Source: Anaerobacillus sp. (GTDB lineage Bacteria; Bacillota; Bacilli; Bacillales; Anaerobacillaceae). From it: 27,268 bases of DNA. The stretch spans positions 1 to 27,268 of the forward strand of contig SKSA01000238.1 in the NCBI GenBank assembly GCA_007118195.1, written 5' to 3'. Positions 6,968 through 15,847 of this stretch are shown piece after piece; position 1 is the first letter of the stretch, and every line of letters begins with the position of its first letter. The position numbers were made by a program, and so were the translations under genes. Under the pieces are notes generated by a model. That model searched no databases. It worked only from the letters and a program-made list of their open reading frames with translations, and was not told where the DNA came from.

Positions 6968-8191
6968 ATGAAGGTCATCGTTCAAAAATTTGGTGGGACC
7001 TCATTAAAAGATGAGGAATCAAGATTTCAAGCGGCACAGCATGTTTTATCTGCAGTGAAAGAAGGCTATAAAGTAATTGTAGTCGTTTCGGCAATAGGAA
7101 GAAAAGGTGATCCGTATGCAACAGATACGTTACTTGGCTTAGTGAATGCACAACAAGAACCATTTGTTGCAAAGCGTGAACTTGATTTACTAATGTCGTG
7201 TGGGGAATTGATTTCATCCGTTGTTTTTTGTAATTTATTAGGAAGCTTCAATTTAAAAGCAATGGCAATGACTGGTGCTCAAGCTGGATTTCGAACTAAC
7301 GAAGATTTCTCTAATGCTAAGATTGTTGAAATGAAATGCGATAAATTATTGAAACAATTAACTACTCATGATTGTATTGTTGTTACAGGTTTTCAAGGGA
7401 TGTCACCTGATGGGGAGCTAACGACATTAGGTCGAGGTGGAAGTGATACTTCTGCAACAGCTATTGGAGCAGCGATACAAGCTGAATGGGTAGATATCTT
7501 TACCGATGTTGAAGGTTTAATGACAGCTGACCCGAGAATTGTAAGCGAAGCAAAACCAATTAATACAGTAACTTATAACGAAATATGTAATATGGCTTAC
7601 CAAGGAGCTAAAGTCATTCATCCTCGAGCAGTAGAAATTGCTATGAATGCTAAAGTACCGATTCGAATTCGTTCAACTTTTTCGGATTTGGAGGGCACGC
7701 TAGTAACATCTAGTTTAAAATCACAGAAGGGCATGGATGTAGAAGAGCGACTAGTCACAGGGATTGCCTACGTTTCGAATGTCTCTCAAATTAAGGTGAT
7801 CGCAAAAGAAGGCGAGTATAACCTTCAGTCGCAAGTTTTTAAAGCGATGGCCAATGAAGGTATAAGCGTTGACTTTATTAATATAAATCTCATGGGTGTG
7901 GTTTATACTGTCATGGATGAAAATACAGACCGGGCAATAGAACTTTTACGAGAAATGGGTTACGAACCGATGGTCACGAGAAACTGTGCAAAAGTTTCTG
8001 CTATTGGTGCTGGAATGACCGGAGTTCCGGGGGTTACAGCGAAAATAGTAGGAAGTCTCTCTGAAGAAAATATTGCAATTCTCCAATCTGCTGACTCACA
8101 TACGACGATTTGGGTTTTAGTTAAAGAAGAAGATAAAGCGAAAGCAGTTAACGCATTGCATAAAATCTTTAAATTGGATCAGGCCCACTGA
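6968..8191 (+). CDS. dapG: Aspartokinase I
   Basis: A 407-residue aspartate kinase, the first committed step of the aspartate pathway, phosphorylating aspartate with ATP. The amino-acid kinase domain opens with VQKFGGTSL (Lys7) and carries LGRGGSDTSA from about residue 154, both characteristic ATP and aspartate binding segments. The C-terminal third (from about residue 260) contains two ACT regulatory domains, including VSQIKVIAKEG and VSAIGAGMTGVPGVTAKI. The ATG at 6968 follows AGAGGTG. Position beside dapA points to the diaminopimelate-responsive DapG isozyme rather than the lysine-responsive LysC; the ligand is inferred from orthology, not read from the sequence. It is followed by dapA after a 38-nt gap with no terminator, so the two are probably one transcript. 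Confidence 0.95.
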   Translation: MKVIVQKFGGTSLKDEESRFQAAQHVLSAVKEGYKVIVVVSAIGRKGDPYATDTLLGLVNAQQEPFVAKRELDLLMSCGELISSVVFCNLLGSFNLKAMAMTGAQAGFRTNEDFSNAKIVEMKCDKLLKQLTTHDCIVVTGFQGMSPDGELTTLGRGGSDTSATAIGAAIQAEWVDIFTDVEGLMTADPRIVSEAKPINTVTYNEICNMAYQGAKVIHPRAVEIAMNAKVPIRIRSTFSDLEGTLVTSSLKSQKGMDVEERLVTGIAYVSNVSQIKVIAKEGEYNLQSQVFKAMANEGISVDFININLMGVVYTVMDENTDRAIELLREMGYEPMVTRNCAKVSAIGAGMTGVPGVTAKIVGSLSEENIAILQSADSHTTIWVLVKEEDKAKAVNALHKIFKLDQAH

Positions 8192-8229
8192 GAAAACTAG
8201 CTTGAATTTATCTGAAAGGATTGATTAAC

Positions 8230-9093
8230 GTGAACTTTGGGCAAGTCGTTACTGCAATGGTAACACCTTTTGATCAAACGGGCGAAATTGACTTTGAAAA
8301 AACAACAGAGTTAATTGAGCATTTAATAAATAACGGCACGGATGCATTAGTTGTTGCAGGTACTACAGGTGAATCTCCAACGCTATCGACGAGTGAAAAA
8401 ATAGCACTATTTGAACACACTGTAAAAATAGTTGCAGGTCGTATTCCTGTGATTGCAGGGACAGGGAGTAATAATACGAGTCAATCGATCGAGTTAACTA
8501 AACAAGCGGAAAATATAGGTGTAGGCGGGGTCATGCTCGTATCTCCGTATTATAATAAACCTTCTCAACAAGGGATGTATGCACATTTTAAAGCAATTGC
8601 AGATAGTACAACGTTACCGGTAATGCTCTATAATATCCCGGGACGGTGTATCGTAAACATGTCCGCAGACCTTGTTGTTGAGTTATCGAAAATCAAAAAC
8701 ATTGTTGCCATGAAAGAAGCTAGTGGGAACTTAGACCAAATTACTGCGATCATTTCGAGTACTTCTGACGATTTCTTCGTATATAGTGGTGATGATGGCC
8801 TAACTTTACCAGTTCTCGCAGTTGGTGGAAATGGTGTCGTTTCTGTAGCAGCCCATGTGATCGGAAAAGAAATAAAACAAATGGTCACAGCGTTTAATAA
8901 AGGGAAGATAATTGAAGCAGCCCAACTTCATCAACAGTTGCTACCGAAGATGAAATCGCTATTTATAGCGCCGAATCCAAGCCCTGTAAAAGCAGCATTA
9001 GAACTTAAGGGAGTGGAGGTAGGTGGGGTTAGGTTACCACTTATACCTTTAAGCGAGATAGAGAAAGAACAATTAACGAAAATTATTAATTAA
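8230..9093 (+). CDS. dapA: 4-hydroxy-tetrahydrodipicolinate synthase
   Basis: A 287-residue TIM-barrel aldolase that condenses pyruvate with aspartate semialdehyde. The product feeds lysine and diaminopimelate, and in sporulating cells is the substrate of DpaA/DpaB encoded nearby. The Schiff-base lysine is Lys162 in VAMKEASGN, the catalytic tyrosine is Tyr134 in YNIPGRC, and GTTGESPTLS is the conserved N-terminal loop. I place the start at GTG 8230: GAAAGGA (8214-8220) then has a 9-nt spacer and the protein begins MNFGQVVTAMVTPFD like its relatives. The in-frame TTG at 8221 directly abuts the ribosome binding site. Confidence 0.96.
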   Translation: MNFGQVVTAMVTPFDQTGEIDFEKTTELIEHLINNGTDALVVAGTTGESPTLSTSEKIALFEHTVKIVAGRIPVIAGTGSNNTSQSIELTKQAENIGVGGVMLVSPYYNKPSQQGMYAHFKAIADSTTLPVMLYNIPGRCIVNMSADLVVELSKIKNIVAMKEASGNLDQITAIISSTSDDFFVYSGDDGLTLPVLAVGGNGVVSVAAHVIGKEIKQMVTAFNKGKIIEAAQLHQQLLPKMKSLFIAPNPSPVKAALELKGVEVGGVRLPLIPLSEIEKEQLTKIIN

Positions 9094-9127
9094 ACATTTC
9101 TCAAGCCGCTAAAACTTTATAGTGCCT

Positions 9128-9192
9128 AAAGGAACCTAAGTTATTTTTTATACCCTATTAAAGAGTATAGAAAAGCAATGGTTCCTTTTTTA
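9128..9192 (+). terminator. Terminator of dapG-dapA with an enlarged loop
   Basis: AAAGGAACC (9128-9136) pairs with GGTTCCTTT (9180-9188), running into T-rich sequence. The 43-nt loop carries a small inner stem, TATAC (9149-9153) with GTATA (9165-9169). Confidence 0.75.
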
Positions 9193-9232
9193 TTTTGCTA
9201 GAAAAATATTTTCCACTTCTACATAAATATTC

Positions 9233-9262
9233 TTGTGTTCCTTTTATAACATAAGTTATACT
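9233..9262 (+). promoter_or_regulatory. Probable sigma-A promoter for rnjB
   Basis: TTGTGT (9233-9238), an 18-nt spacer and TATACT (9257-9262). The -10 element is good and the -35 element moderate. It lies downstream of the dapA terminator and about 50 nt upstream of the rnjB start. Confidence 0.5.
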
Positions 9263-9314
9263 ACAATCAAGTGATTAGTTCGGGTTAAAATTAAATATGG
9301 GAGGAACTATAACA

Positions 9315-10982
9315 TTGATAAAGCAAGTTTCAGAAAAAATACGTGTCTTTTCTTTGGGCGGTGTCGGAGAAATTGGAAAGAACATGTATGTCATAGAGGT
9401 AGACGATGATCTTATCGTTATCGATTCAGGATTAATGTTTCCTGATGATGATATGCTCGGGATAGATGTTGTTATACCTGATATATCTTATTTAGTAGAA
9501 AACAAAGATCGAGTTAAAGGGATTATTTTAACTCACGGCCACGAAGATCACATTGGTGCTCTTCCGTATATAGTTAAAAAACTCAATGTTCCACTTTTCG
9601 GTACAAGATTAACTCTTGGAATTGTAAAGGAAAAACTAAGAGAAAAGGGCTTAGATAAATCAGTAGATTATAGAATTATTGATAATAAAACGAAAATAAT
9701 TATTGGTACGACAACAGTAAATTTCTTTAGAACTAATCACAGTATTCCAGATTCTGTTGGCGTATGTATTGAAACAAACCAAGGATCAATTGTTCATACA
9801 GGAGATTTTAAATTTGATCAAAATCCAGTGGATGGAGTTTATTCTGATATTGGTAAAATGTCATTGATTGGTGAACAAGGTGTTTTATGTTTACTTTCTG
9901 ATAGTACGAATGCGGAACGACCAGGTGTTTCTGTTTCTGAAAGTGCCATAGGCCAAGGTATTACTGATGCGTTTTCTAAGGCTAAAGGCAGGGTGATTGT
10001 CGCTACATTTGCTTCGAACGTTCACCGTATTCAACAAGTATTTAATGCAGCGATCCAAACTAATCGAAAAGTAATTGTTTCTGGTCGAAGTATGGTGAAA
10101 ATAGTTTCAATTGCTATTGAATTAGGATATTTAAACGTACCAAATGATATATTAATAAATGTAGAAGATGTCGATCGATATGATGATCAGGAACTTACAA
10201 TTTTAACAACGGGTAGTCAAGGGGAGCCGTTGTCAGCTCTTTCACGTATGGCGAAAGGTGCTCATAAACAAATTACAATTAGACCTACTGATACAATTAT
10301 CATTTCAGCAACACCAATTCCAGGGAACGAAAAATCAGTTACAAAAATCGTTGATTTACTATATCGAACAGGGGCTGAAGTGGTCTTTGGACAAAAAAAT
10401 GTTCATACAACGGGACATGGTTGTCAAGAAGAATTAAAGCTAATGCTTAATTTAATGAGACCAAAGTATTTTATTCCTATTCATGGTGAATTTCGAATGC
10501 AACATGTTCACAGTCAACTTGCAAAAACATGTGGAATAAATGAGGAAAATATTTTTTTAATCGATAAAGGCGATGTCGTCGAGTTTGCAAATAGTGAAGG
10601 GAAATTAAGTGGAAAAGTTACTTCAGGTAACGTGCTTATTGATGGTATAGGTGTAGGAGATGTTGGTAATATTGTTTTACGAGATCGCCGTTTACTTTCT
10701 AAAGATGGAATATTAGTTGTTGTTGTTACGTTAAATAAGGCAAGTAACGCGATTATTTCTGGGCCTGATATAATTTCAAGAGGATTTGTATACGTTAGAG
10801 AAAGTGAATCTTTATTAGAAGAAGCTAATAAGTTGGTTTCTATAACGCTAACCAAATGTATCGGAGAGAACGTTAATGAGTGGTCCGCGTTAAAGAGTAA
10901 CATTAGGGACGTATTAAGCCGCTTTCTTTTTGAACAAACAAGGCGTAGACCGATGATTTTACCGGTTATTATGGAAGTATAA
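9315..10982 (+). CDS. rnjB: Ribonuclease J2
   Basis: A 555-residue metallo-beta-lactamase/beta-CASP ribonuclease of the RNase J family, acting in RNA processing and decay, usually in complex with RNase J1. The metal motif THGHEDHIGALPY places His74, His76, Asp78 and His79 in the canonical HxHxDH arrangement. The beta-CASP region includes LLSDSTNAERPG and VSGRSMVKI, and PIHGEFRMQHVH carries the C-terminal histidine motif. The TTG at 9315 is chosen because the in-frame ATG at 9297 is part of the GGGAGGA ribosome binding site; the resulting 555 residues equal the family length. The call as J2 rather than J1 rests on position between dapA and tepA. The intact zinc motif is noted separately as a finding. 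Confidence 0.92.
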   Translation: MIKQVSEKIRVFSLGGVGEIGKNMYVIEVDDDLIVIDSGLMFPDDDMLGIDVVIPDISYLVENKDRVKGIILTHGHEDHIGALPYIVKKLNVPLFGTRLTLGIVKEKLREKGLDKSVDYRIIDNKTKIIIGTTTVNFFRTNHSIPDSVGVCIETNQGSIVHTGDFKFDQNPVDGVYSDIGKMSLIGEQGVLCLLSDSTNAERPGVSVSESAIGQGITDAFSKAKGRVIVATFASNVHRIQQVFNAAIQTNRKVIVSGRSMVKIVSIAIELGYLNVPNDILINVEDVDRYDDQELTILTTGSQGEPLSALSRMAKGAHKQITIRPTDTIIISATPIPGNEKSVTKIVDLLYRTGAEVVFGQKNVHTTGHGCQEELKLMLNLMRPKYFIPIHGEFRMQHVHSQLAKTCGINEENIFLIDKGDVVEFANSEGKLSGKVTSGNVLIDGIGVGDVGNIVLRDRRLLSKDGILVVVVTLNKASNAIISGPDIISRGFVYVRESESLLEEANKLVSITLTKCIGENVNEWSALKSNIRDVLSRFLFEQTRRRPMILPVIMEV

Positions 10983-11008
10983 GTTAATACAACATTGTTC
11001 TTACCTCC

Positions 11009-11044
11009 AACGGTTGTTAAAGTGTATTTTTAACAACCGTTTTT
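11009..11044 (+). terminator. Rho-independent terminator of rnjB
   Basis: A perfect 13-bp stem, AACGGTTGTTAAA (11009-11021) with TTTAACAACCGTT (11029-11041), a 7-nt loop and a short T-run. Confidence 0.95.
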
Positions 11045-11138
11045 GTATGAAAAAAAGGCGGATGATTTTGTGAACGAGCGTCTGAGATTCGTTAGAAGGT
11101 CACTGTGAAGTGAAGGAAATCGTCTGCCTTTTTCATAC
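11045..11138 (+). repeat. Structured repeat copy A downstream of rnjB
   Basis: GTATGAAAAA and following bases (11045-11068) pair with 11117-11138, giving about 22 bp with a two-A bulge and two G-U pairs. The interior holds two hairpins, AACGA with TCGTT (11073-11077, 11088-11092) and TCACT-GTGA-AGTGA (11100-11113), so the whole is a three-way junction. The core 11071-11100 recurs in copy B at 11202-11231, identical at 26 of 30 positions. T-runs are present on both strands of the outer stem. Confidence 0.55.
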
Positions 11139-11185
11139 TAGCTGGTGACGTTTACCGTCATGCTGGTTTTGTATGTAAATACATT

Positions 11186-11309
11186 TACTGACCGAGATTC
11201 TTGAACGAGCCTCTAAAATTCGTTAAAAGGTGCTCCTGCGGTTACTCGTGGCAAAGTTGCACGATGATTTCTTTAAGATGTATCTCTCATGATGTGATTG
11301 AGGTCAGTA
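11186..11309 (+). repeat. Structured repeat copy B downstream of rnjB
   Basis: The outer stem TACTGACC (11186-11193) with GGTCAGTA (11302-11309) is perfect. Inside it GAGAT (11194-11198) can pair with ATCTC (11282-11286). The shared core at 11202-11231 keeps the AACGA/TCGTT stem seen in copy A, with substitutions confined to the loop and flanks. A GTGC/GCAC pairing follows in place of copy A's second hairpin. The rest of the gap, 11310-11357, shows no further feature I can name. Confidence 0.45.
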
Positions 11310-11358
11310 GCTTTGTAGCGAAGAGAGAAAAAGTCGACCGTCATTTATAAACTAACAT

Positions 11359-11388
11359 TCATAATTACAGTCAACTCTTCTCATACTA
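11359..11388 (+). promoter_or_regulatory. Possible sigma-G-type promoter for tepA
   Basis: TCATA (11359-11363), an 18-nt spacer and CATACTA (11382-11388). The -10 matches the forespore consensus CATAMTA exactly, and the -35 (GHATR) matches at 4 of 5 positions. A forespore promoter would fit a protein acting in the spore, but this is by-eye only. Confidence 0.45.
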
Positions 11389-11418
11389 TGAATAGCTTTT
11401 ATGAAGAGGAGGATTTTA

Positions 11419-12153
11419 ATGGATTACCGTATGCAAGAAACACAACCAGATGAGGAGAAAGGACAGAAGCAAGCTGGTATCGTCGAAAAAATTCAACAAC
11501 TAGGACAAACAAATGTGCCACAAATGGAGCAATCGAATATACATGTCGTAACAATTATTGGTCAGGTAGAGGGGCATATGCAATTACCGCCACAAAATAA
11601 AACGACAAAGTATGAACATATTATTCCGCAACTAGTTGCTGCTGAACAAAATCAAAAGCTTGAGGGAATGCTTGTCATATTAAATACTGTAGGTGGTGAT
11701 GTTGAAGCAGGTTTAGCCATTGCAGAAATGATCGCTTCAATGTCTAAACCGACGGTTACACTTGTGCTTGGTGGTGGACATTCTATCGGAGTACCGATTG
11801 CCGTTGCATCAGATTATAGCTACATAGCTGAGACAGCAACGATGACTATTCATCCTGTAAGATTGACAGGCTTAGTCATCGGTGTACCGCAAACTTTTGA
11901 ATATTTAGATAAAATGCAGGAAAGAGTGATTAAATTTGTCACTAAAAATTCAACAATTACAGAAGATAAGTTTAAAGAGCTGATGTTTTCAAAAGGCAAT
12001 TTAACAAGGGATATCGGCACAAATGTCGTAGGTCCTGACGCAGTAAAGTATGGAATGATTAATGAAGTAGGAGGGCTTGGAAAAGCAATTAAAAAGTTAA
12101 ATGAACTTATTGAAGAAAATAAAGGAAGTCAAGAAGGGGAGTTGATGCAATGA
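11419..12153 (+). CDS. tepA: TepA/YmfB, ClpP-fold serine protease-like protein
   Basis: A 244-residue protein of the ClpP/crotonase superfamily. After a polar N-terminus of about 45 residues the ClpP-like core includes [20 protein letters not shown], the nucleophile loop [12 protein letters not shown] (Ser122) and TMTIHPVRL (His145). The serine-histidine spacing of 23 resembles ClpP. The start is the ATG at 11419, with AGAGGAGG at 11404-11411; the upstream in-frame ATG at 11401 overlaps that site. There is no signal peptide. B. subtilis TepA was first linked to protein translocation and later, as I recall, to degradation of small acid-soluble spore proteins at germination; neither role can be read from the sequence. 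Its stop overlaps the ylzJ start. Confidence 0.9.
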   Translation: MDYRMQETQPDEEKGQKQAGIVEKIQQLGQTNVPQMEQSNIHVVTIIGQVEGHMQLPPQNKTTKYEHIIPQLVAAEQNQKLEGMLVILNTVGGDVEAGLAIAEMIASMSKPTVTLVLGGGHSIGVPIAVASDYSYIAETATMTIHPVRLTGLVIGVPQTFEYLDKMQERVIKFVTKNSTITEDKFKELMFSKGNLTRDIGTNVVGPDAVKYGMINEVGGLGKAIKKLNELIEENKGSQEGELMQ

Positions 12154-12356
12154 TCTTGTACACAACAGTCCCACAAGAAGTGATCTTTCCAGAAGAAGCA
12201 GAATCAAAACAAATGGTCATCGATATTAAAGAAGGGCAATTAATGGTTGAACAAGTGTCCAACCAGGAGTTTAGGGTTGTACGTCTAATAAGCTCTGATC
12301 CTTTTGCTTATTTAAACGATAATTATACACCTGGAAAGATGATTTCATTGTTTTAA
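12150..12356 (+). CDS. ylzJ: YlzJ-like family small protein
   Basis: A 68-residue acidic protein with no signal peptide, membrane segment or recognisable catalytic motif, matching the YlzJ-like family by size and location. Its ATG overlaps the tepA TGA by four bases (ATGA), with GGGGAG upstream inside tepA, so translation is coupled to tepA. The central segment ([16 protein letters not shown]) looks like a small beta-rich fold. The conserved tepA-ylzJ pairing suggests the products act together, but no function is known to me. Confidence 0.85.
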   Translation: MILYTTVPQEVIFPEEAESKQMVIDIKEGQLMVEQVSNQEFRVVRLISSDPFAYLNDNYTPGKMISLF

Positions 12357-12402
12357 GCCGTATATTTTCGACCATTTCTTCTAGTTTTTGCAGTTGTTAT
12401 TA

Positions 12403-12411
12403 TGGTATAAT
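12403..12411 (+). promoter_or_regulatory. Extended -10 promoter for spoIIIE
   Basis: TGGTATAAT at 12403-12411 is a perfect extended -10 element. No convincing -35 is found at 16-18 nt upstream, which extended -10 promoters tolerate. Transcription would start near 12418 and include the hairpin at 12442-12462. Confidence 0.6.
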
Positions 12412-12441
12412 AAGCATATTCAAGAAAGAACTAGTATTTTG

Positions 12442-12462
12442 AGCAGCCGTTAAGCGGCTGCT
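12442..12462 (+). terminator. Hairpin between ylzJ and spoIIIE
   Basis: AGCAGCCG (12442-12449), a 5-nt loop and CGGCTGCT (12455-12462), perfect and GC-rich. The following sequence is only moderately T-rich. It lies downstream of the predicted spoIIIE promoter, so it may end the tepA-ylzJ transcript and also form a 5' UTR hairpin of the spoIIIE mRNA. Confidence 0.6.
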
Positions 12463-12535
12463 TCTTCATTCATATGAAACAAAAGTTCTGAAAAATGACT
12501 TGAAAATAAGTTTATTAGCCAATCGAGGTGAGACA

Positions 12536-14869
12536 ATGGCTAGAAGAAAAAAACAAAAGAAAGTTGAGTGGAAAAGGCAACTTACATTTGAACTTATCGG
12601 CTTATTTCTAATTGTACTAGCCTCCGTGGCCTTTGCAAAACTTGGGAGTGTTGGAATAGGCTTAACTCATTTGTTTAGATTTTTTCTAGGTGAATGGCAT
12701 GTGATATTAACGATCGGTGTATTTATAACTTCGTTGTATTTAATGATAAAAAGACAGACGCCTAATTTTTTCACGAGAAGGCTAATCGGTGTTTATTTAC
12801 TTGTTTTTGCTATCGTTTTATTAAGTCATATTCGTTTATTTGATCTTTTTTCTAAACAAGGTGAATTTATTGATCGCTCCGTTATTAGGAACACATGGGA
12901 GTTATATTGGTTGCAATTGACAGGTGACACGGCGATTACTGACTTAGGTGGAGGGATGATTGGAGCGGTAGGATTTGCCATTTCCCACTTTTTATTCGCA
13001 GCTAGTGGTACAATCGTTTTTTCATTGTTTATTATTTTAACAGGAATTATTTTAATTACAGGAAAATCACTTACTGATTTAACATTAAATTTTATTACTC
13101 ATTTTGGATCTGCGTTTTCAACGATCACGGACCACTTTAAGCAATATATATTGAATGTTAAACAGAAATTTTTAAACAAATGGGAAGAGAAAAAACAAAA
13201 ACAGAAATCAATACCTACTTTAGTTGTGAATGGTGAAAGTGGACAAGAAACTGGAAACGAAGGTAAAGAGCCTGAACCTATTATTTATGATTTTACAAGT
13301 AGAGCAGACTATGATTCTAATACAACTCAAAATAATAACAATCATAGTGTTACCCAAGCAGATGATGAAGAAACAGTAGAAATTAACATCGAACCAACTG
13401 GAAAAGCTCCATTGATCGTCGCCGAAGAAACAAATGAAAACTATCTGATCCCGAACTTAGAATTATTACATAACCCTAAAAAAAATAATCAATTTCAAGA
13501 AAGGCAACATATTTCTGGAAATGCTAAGAAGTTAGAACAAACATTAGAGAGCTTTGGAGTAAAAGCAAAGGTATCGAAAGTACATTTAGGCCCTGCTGTG
13601 ACCAAATATGAAGTTTACCCTAATATCGGGGTGAAAGTTAGTAAAATCGTTAATCTCGCTGATGATTTAGCATTAGCACTAGCGGCGAAAGATATTCGAA
13701 TTGAAGCTCCTATTCCAGGAAAGTCTGCTATTGGTATCGAAGTTCCTAACCAAGAAGTTGCCATTGTTACTTTAAAGGAAGTTTTAGATGCAACCAGTTC
13801 TCTATCAGAAGCCTCTAAGCTATTAATTGGCTTAGGTAGAGACATATCAGGAGATCCAATTTTAGCAGAGTTAAATAAAATGCCTCATCTTCTTGTTGCA
13901 GGGGCTACAGGAAGCGGAAAAAGTGTATGTATTAATGGGATTATTGTAAGTATCTTGATGAGAGCAAAGCCTCATGAAGTAAAACTAATGATGATCGATC
14001 CGAAAATGGTAGAGTTAAACGTTTATAACGGTATTCCACACTTGTTAGCGCCAGTTGTTACTGAACCGAAAAAAGCATCACAAGCGTTAAAGAAAGTGGT
14101 TAATGAAATGGAACGACGTTATGAGCTATTTGCGCATACTGGAACAAGAAATATCGAGGGCTATAACACGTTAATTAAAAATCAAAACGAAAATAGCGAA
14201 GCAAAACAGCCGTTACTACCATATATTGTCGTGATTGTGGACGAGCTTGCGGACTTAATGATGGTCGCATCTAGTGATGTTGAGGATAGTATAACGAGAC
14301 TTGCCCAGATGGCTCGAGCTGCAGGCATTCATTTAATTATTGCCACACAACGCCCATCTGTAGATGTTATTACAGGTGTAATTAAGGCGAATATTCCATC
14401 GAGAATAGCATTTGGAGTTTCTTCACAAACCGACTCAAGAACGATTCTTGATATGGGGGGAGCAGAAAAACTATTGGGAAGAGGGGATATGCTATTTTTA
14501 CCTGTGGGTGCTTCAAAACCTATACGCGTACAAGGGGCATTTCTATCAGATGACGAAGTTGAAAATGTTGTTAACTTTGTGATTGCTCAACAAAAGGCAC
14601 AGTATCAAGAAGAAATGATGCCTAAGGACGAAGAACAAGTCACTGGAGAAGTTGCCGATGATTTATATGAATCTGCCGTCGATTTGATCGTTGAGATGAA
14701 TACAGCATCTGTTTCGATGCTACAACGAAGGTTTAGAATTGGATATACAAGGGCGGCGCGATTAATTGATGAAATGGAAGCACGCGGAATTGTCGGACCG
14801 TATGAAGGAAGTAAACCGAGGGAGGTTCTTATTTCAAAAAAAGCTGAAGATGATGTATCTTCTGGGTGA
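12536..14869 (+). CDS. spoIIIE: DNA translocase SpoIIIE (FtsK family)
   Basis: A 777-residue septal DNA pump that moves the chromosome into the forespore and clears trapped DNA at division. The N-terminal ~180 residues contain about four membrane segments, with [16 protein letters not shown] and [19 protein letters not shown] between and within them. A charged, low-complexity linker follows, rich in Glu, Lys, Gln and Asn. The motor domain has Walker A GATGSGKS at 456-463 and Walker [16 protein letters not shown]. The C-terminal gamma winged helix (about 705-770, with [20 protein letters not shown]) reads DNA orientation sequences. The ATG at 12536 follows GAGGTGA at 12525-12531; an upstream in-frame TTG at 12500 lacks a ribosome binding site. 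Length is close to the 787 of B. subtilis. The position between tepA/ylzJ and ymfC supports SpoIIIE rather than the paralogue SftA. Confidence 0.95.
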   Translation: MARRKKQKKVEWKRQLTFELIGLFLIVLASVAFAKLGSVGIGLTHLFRFFLGEWHVILTIGVFITSLYLMIKRQTPNFFTRRLIGVYLLVFAIVLLSHIRLFDLFSKQGEFIDRSVIRNTWELYWLQLTGDTAITDLGGGMIGAVGFAISHFLFAASGTIVFSLFIILTGIILITGKSLTDLTLNFITHFGSAFSTITDHFKQYILNVKQKFLNKWEEKKQKQKSIPTLVVNGESGQETGNEGKEPEPIIYDFTSRADYDSNTTQNNNNHSVTQADDEETVEINIEPTGKAPLIVAEETNENYLIPNLELLHNPKKNNQFQERQHISGNAKKLEQTLESFGVKAKVSKVHLGPAVTKYEVYPNIGVKVSKIVNLADDLALALAAKDIRIEAPIPGKSAIGIEVPNQEVAIVTLKEVLDATSSLSEASKLLIGLGRDISGDPILAELNKMPHLLVAGATGSGKSVCINGIIVSILMRAKPHEVKLMMIDPKMVELNVYNGIPHLLAPVVTEPKKASQALKKVVNEMERRYELFAHTGTRNIEGYNTLIKNQNENSEAKQPLLPYIVVIVDELADLMMVASSDVEDSITRLAQMARAAGIHLIIATQRPSVDVITGVIKANIPSRIAFGVSSQTDSRTILDMGGAEKLLGRGDMLFLPVGASKPIRVQGAFLSDDEVENVVNFVIAQQKAQYQEEMMPKDEEQVTGEVADDLYESAVDLIVEMNTASVSMLQRRFRIGYTRAARLIDEMEARGIVGPYEGSKPREVLISKKAEDDVSSG

Positions 14870-14894
14870 AAAGTAAGGACATAACGAAACGTGT

Positions 14895-14924
14895 TTGTTA
14901 AATAATAGTAGTACAAAGTAAAAT
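14895..14924 (+). promoter_or_regulatory. Possible sigma-A promoter for ymfC
   Basis: TTGTTA (14895-14900), an 18-nt spacer and TAAAAT (14919-14924). Both hexamers are moderate matches. No terminator is visible after spoIIIE, so read-through is also possible. Confidence 0.4.
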
Positions 14925-14971
14925 GAATTTTTCTAATCAAGGCGCTTACGCTTAAAAAAAAGGGGGGGGAA

Positions 14972-15694
14972 ATGGTGATAAAGGCTGACCATCGACCATT
15001 ATATTTACAAGTGATTGATAAAATGAAGAGTGATATAGAAGCGGGGATATATGAAGCGGGCGATAGGCTTCCTTCCGAGTTTGAGTTATCGAAACAACTT
15101 GGTATTAGTCGAGCAACTCTTCGTGAAGCGTTAAGAATTTTAGAAGATGAAAATATAATCATAAGGCGTCATGGGGTTGGGACTTTTATTTGCAGTAAAC
15201 CATTATTTAGTTCTGGAATAGAGGAACTCTTTAGTATTACAGAAATGATCAAGCGTGGTAACCAAGAGCCAGGAACGATATTTTTATCGTCAAATATCGA
15301 AACAGCTTGTAAAGATGACTGGGATCGATTTGAATTAGATGAATTAGAAGAATTAATCGTTGTTGAGAGGGTTAGAACTGCTGACGGTGAGCCTGTTGTT
15401 TATTGCTTAGACAAAATTCCAAAAACTTATTTACCAAATTATGAATCTCATCATGAGCAATCCATTTTTGATACGCTTGAAAAAGCAGGGACAGCGATAT
15501 CGTATGCGATTACACAAATTGAACCTGTTGGTTTCCATGAAAAAGTTTCTGAAATATTATCTTGTGAACCGGAGTCTGCGTTATTAGTTTTAAGACAAAT
15601 GCATTTCGATGAAGAAGAACGACCGATCCTTTATTCAATAAATTATTTTCGTGCAGATAAATTTAAGTTTCATGTCTTAAGAAAACGTGTATAG
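14972..15694 (+). CDS. ymfC: GntR/HutC-family transcriptional regulator YmfC
   Basis: A 240-residue repressor-type regulator. The N-terminal winged helix-turn-helix is classic Gnt[20 protein letters not shown], then [20 protein letters not shown] and [11 protein letters not shown] (residues about 8-72). Residues about 90-240 form a UTRA ligand-binding domain of the HutC subfamily, ending [15 protein letters not shown]. The start could be ATG 14972 or GTG 14975. The ribosome binding site is a run of eight G preceded by eight A, so the homopolymer itself deserves a sequencing check. In B. subtilis ymfC is followed by the transporter ymfD and by ymfE; here the next gene is ymfF, so the usual neighbours and perhaps a regulatory target are missing. 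The ligand is unknown. Confidence 0.88.
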   Translation: MVIKADHRPLYLQVIDKMKSDIEAGIYEAGDRLPSEFELSKQLGISRATLREALRILEDENIIIRRHGVGTFICSKPLFSSGIEELFSITEMIKRGNQEPGTIFLSSNIETACKDDWDRFELDELEELIVVERVRTADGEPVVYCLDKIPKTYLPNYESHHEQSIFDTLEKAGTAISYAITQIEPVGFHEKVSEILSCEPESALLVLRQMHFDEEERPILYSINYFRADKFKFHVLRKRV

Positions 15695-15703
15695 ACTAAC
15701 AAT

Positions 15704-15732
15704 AGAGATCCATTTTTATAGGGTCTCTTTTT
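15704..15732 (+). terminator. Rho-independent terminator of ymfC
   Basis: AGAGATCC (15704-15711) pairs with GGGTCTCT (15721-15728), with one G-U pair, followed by a T-run. Confidence 0.85.
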
Positions 15733-15847
15733 CTACATTATTTTCTTTATATATTGGGGCATAATAGGTAAAAGTATTTTCGTAAACATTGTTGGTTTTT
15801 GGATCGTCTTCAGAAGATAAATGAGCTTTTAAGGAGTGAGGGAAAAC

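Noticed and set aside
11401..11421. Upstream in-frame start for tepA at 11401 (likewise 3589, 9297, 15836, 18436, 20609, 21628, 25919 for other genes)
   Set aside because: In each case the earlier start codon lies inside or directly beside the ribosome binding site, while the next in-frame start has normal or near-normal spacing and matches the family N-terminus.
14941..14953. CGCTTA tandem pair before ymfC
   Set aside because: Two 6-nt units only; too short to separate from chance.
14605..15162. 185-residue minus-strand reading frame over the spoIIIE end and ymfC start
   Set aside because: It overlaps two well-supported plus-strand genes, has low-complexity serine-rich composition typical of a shadow frame, and no ribosome binding site or domain that I recognise.
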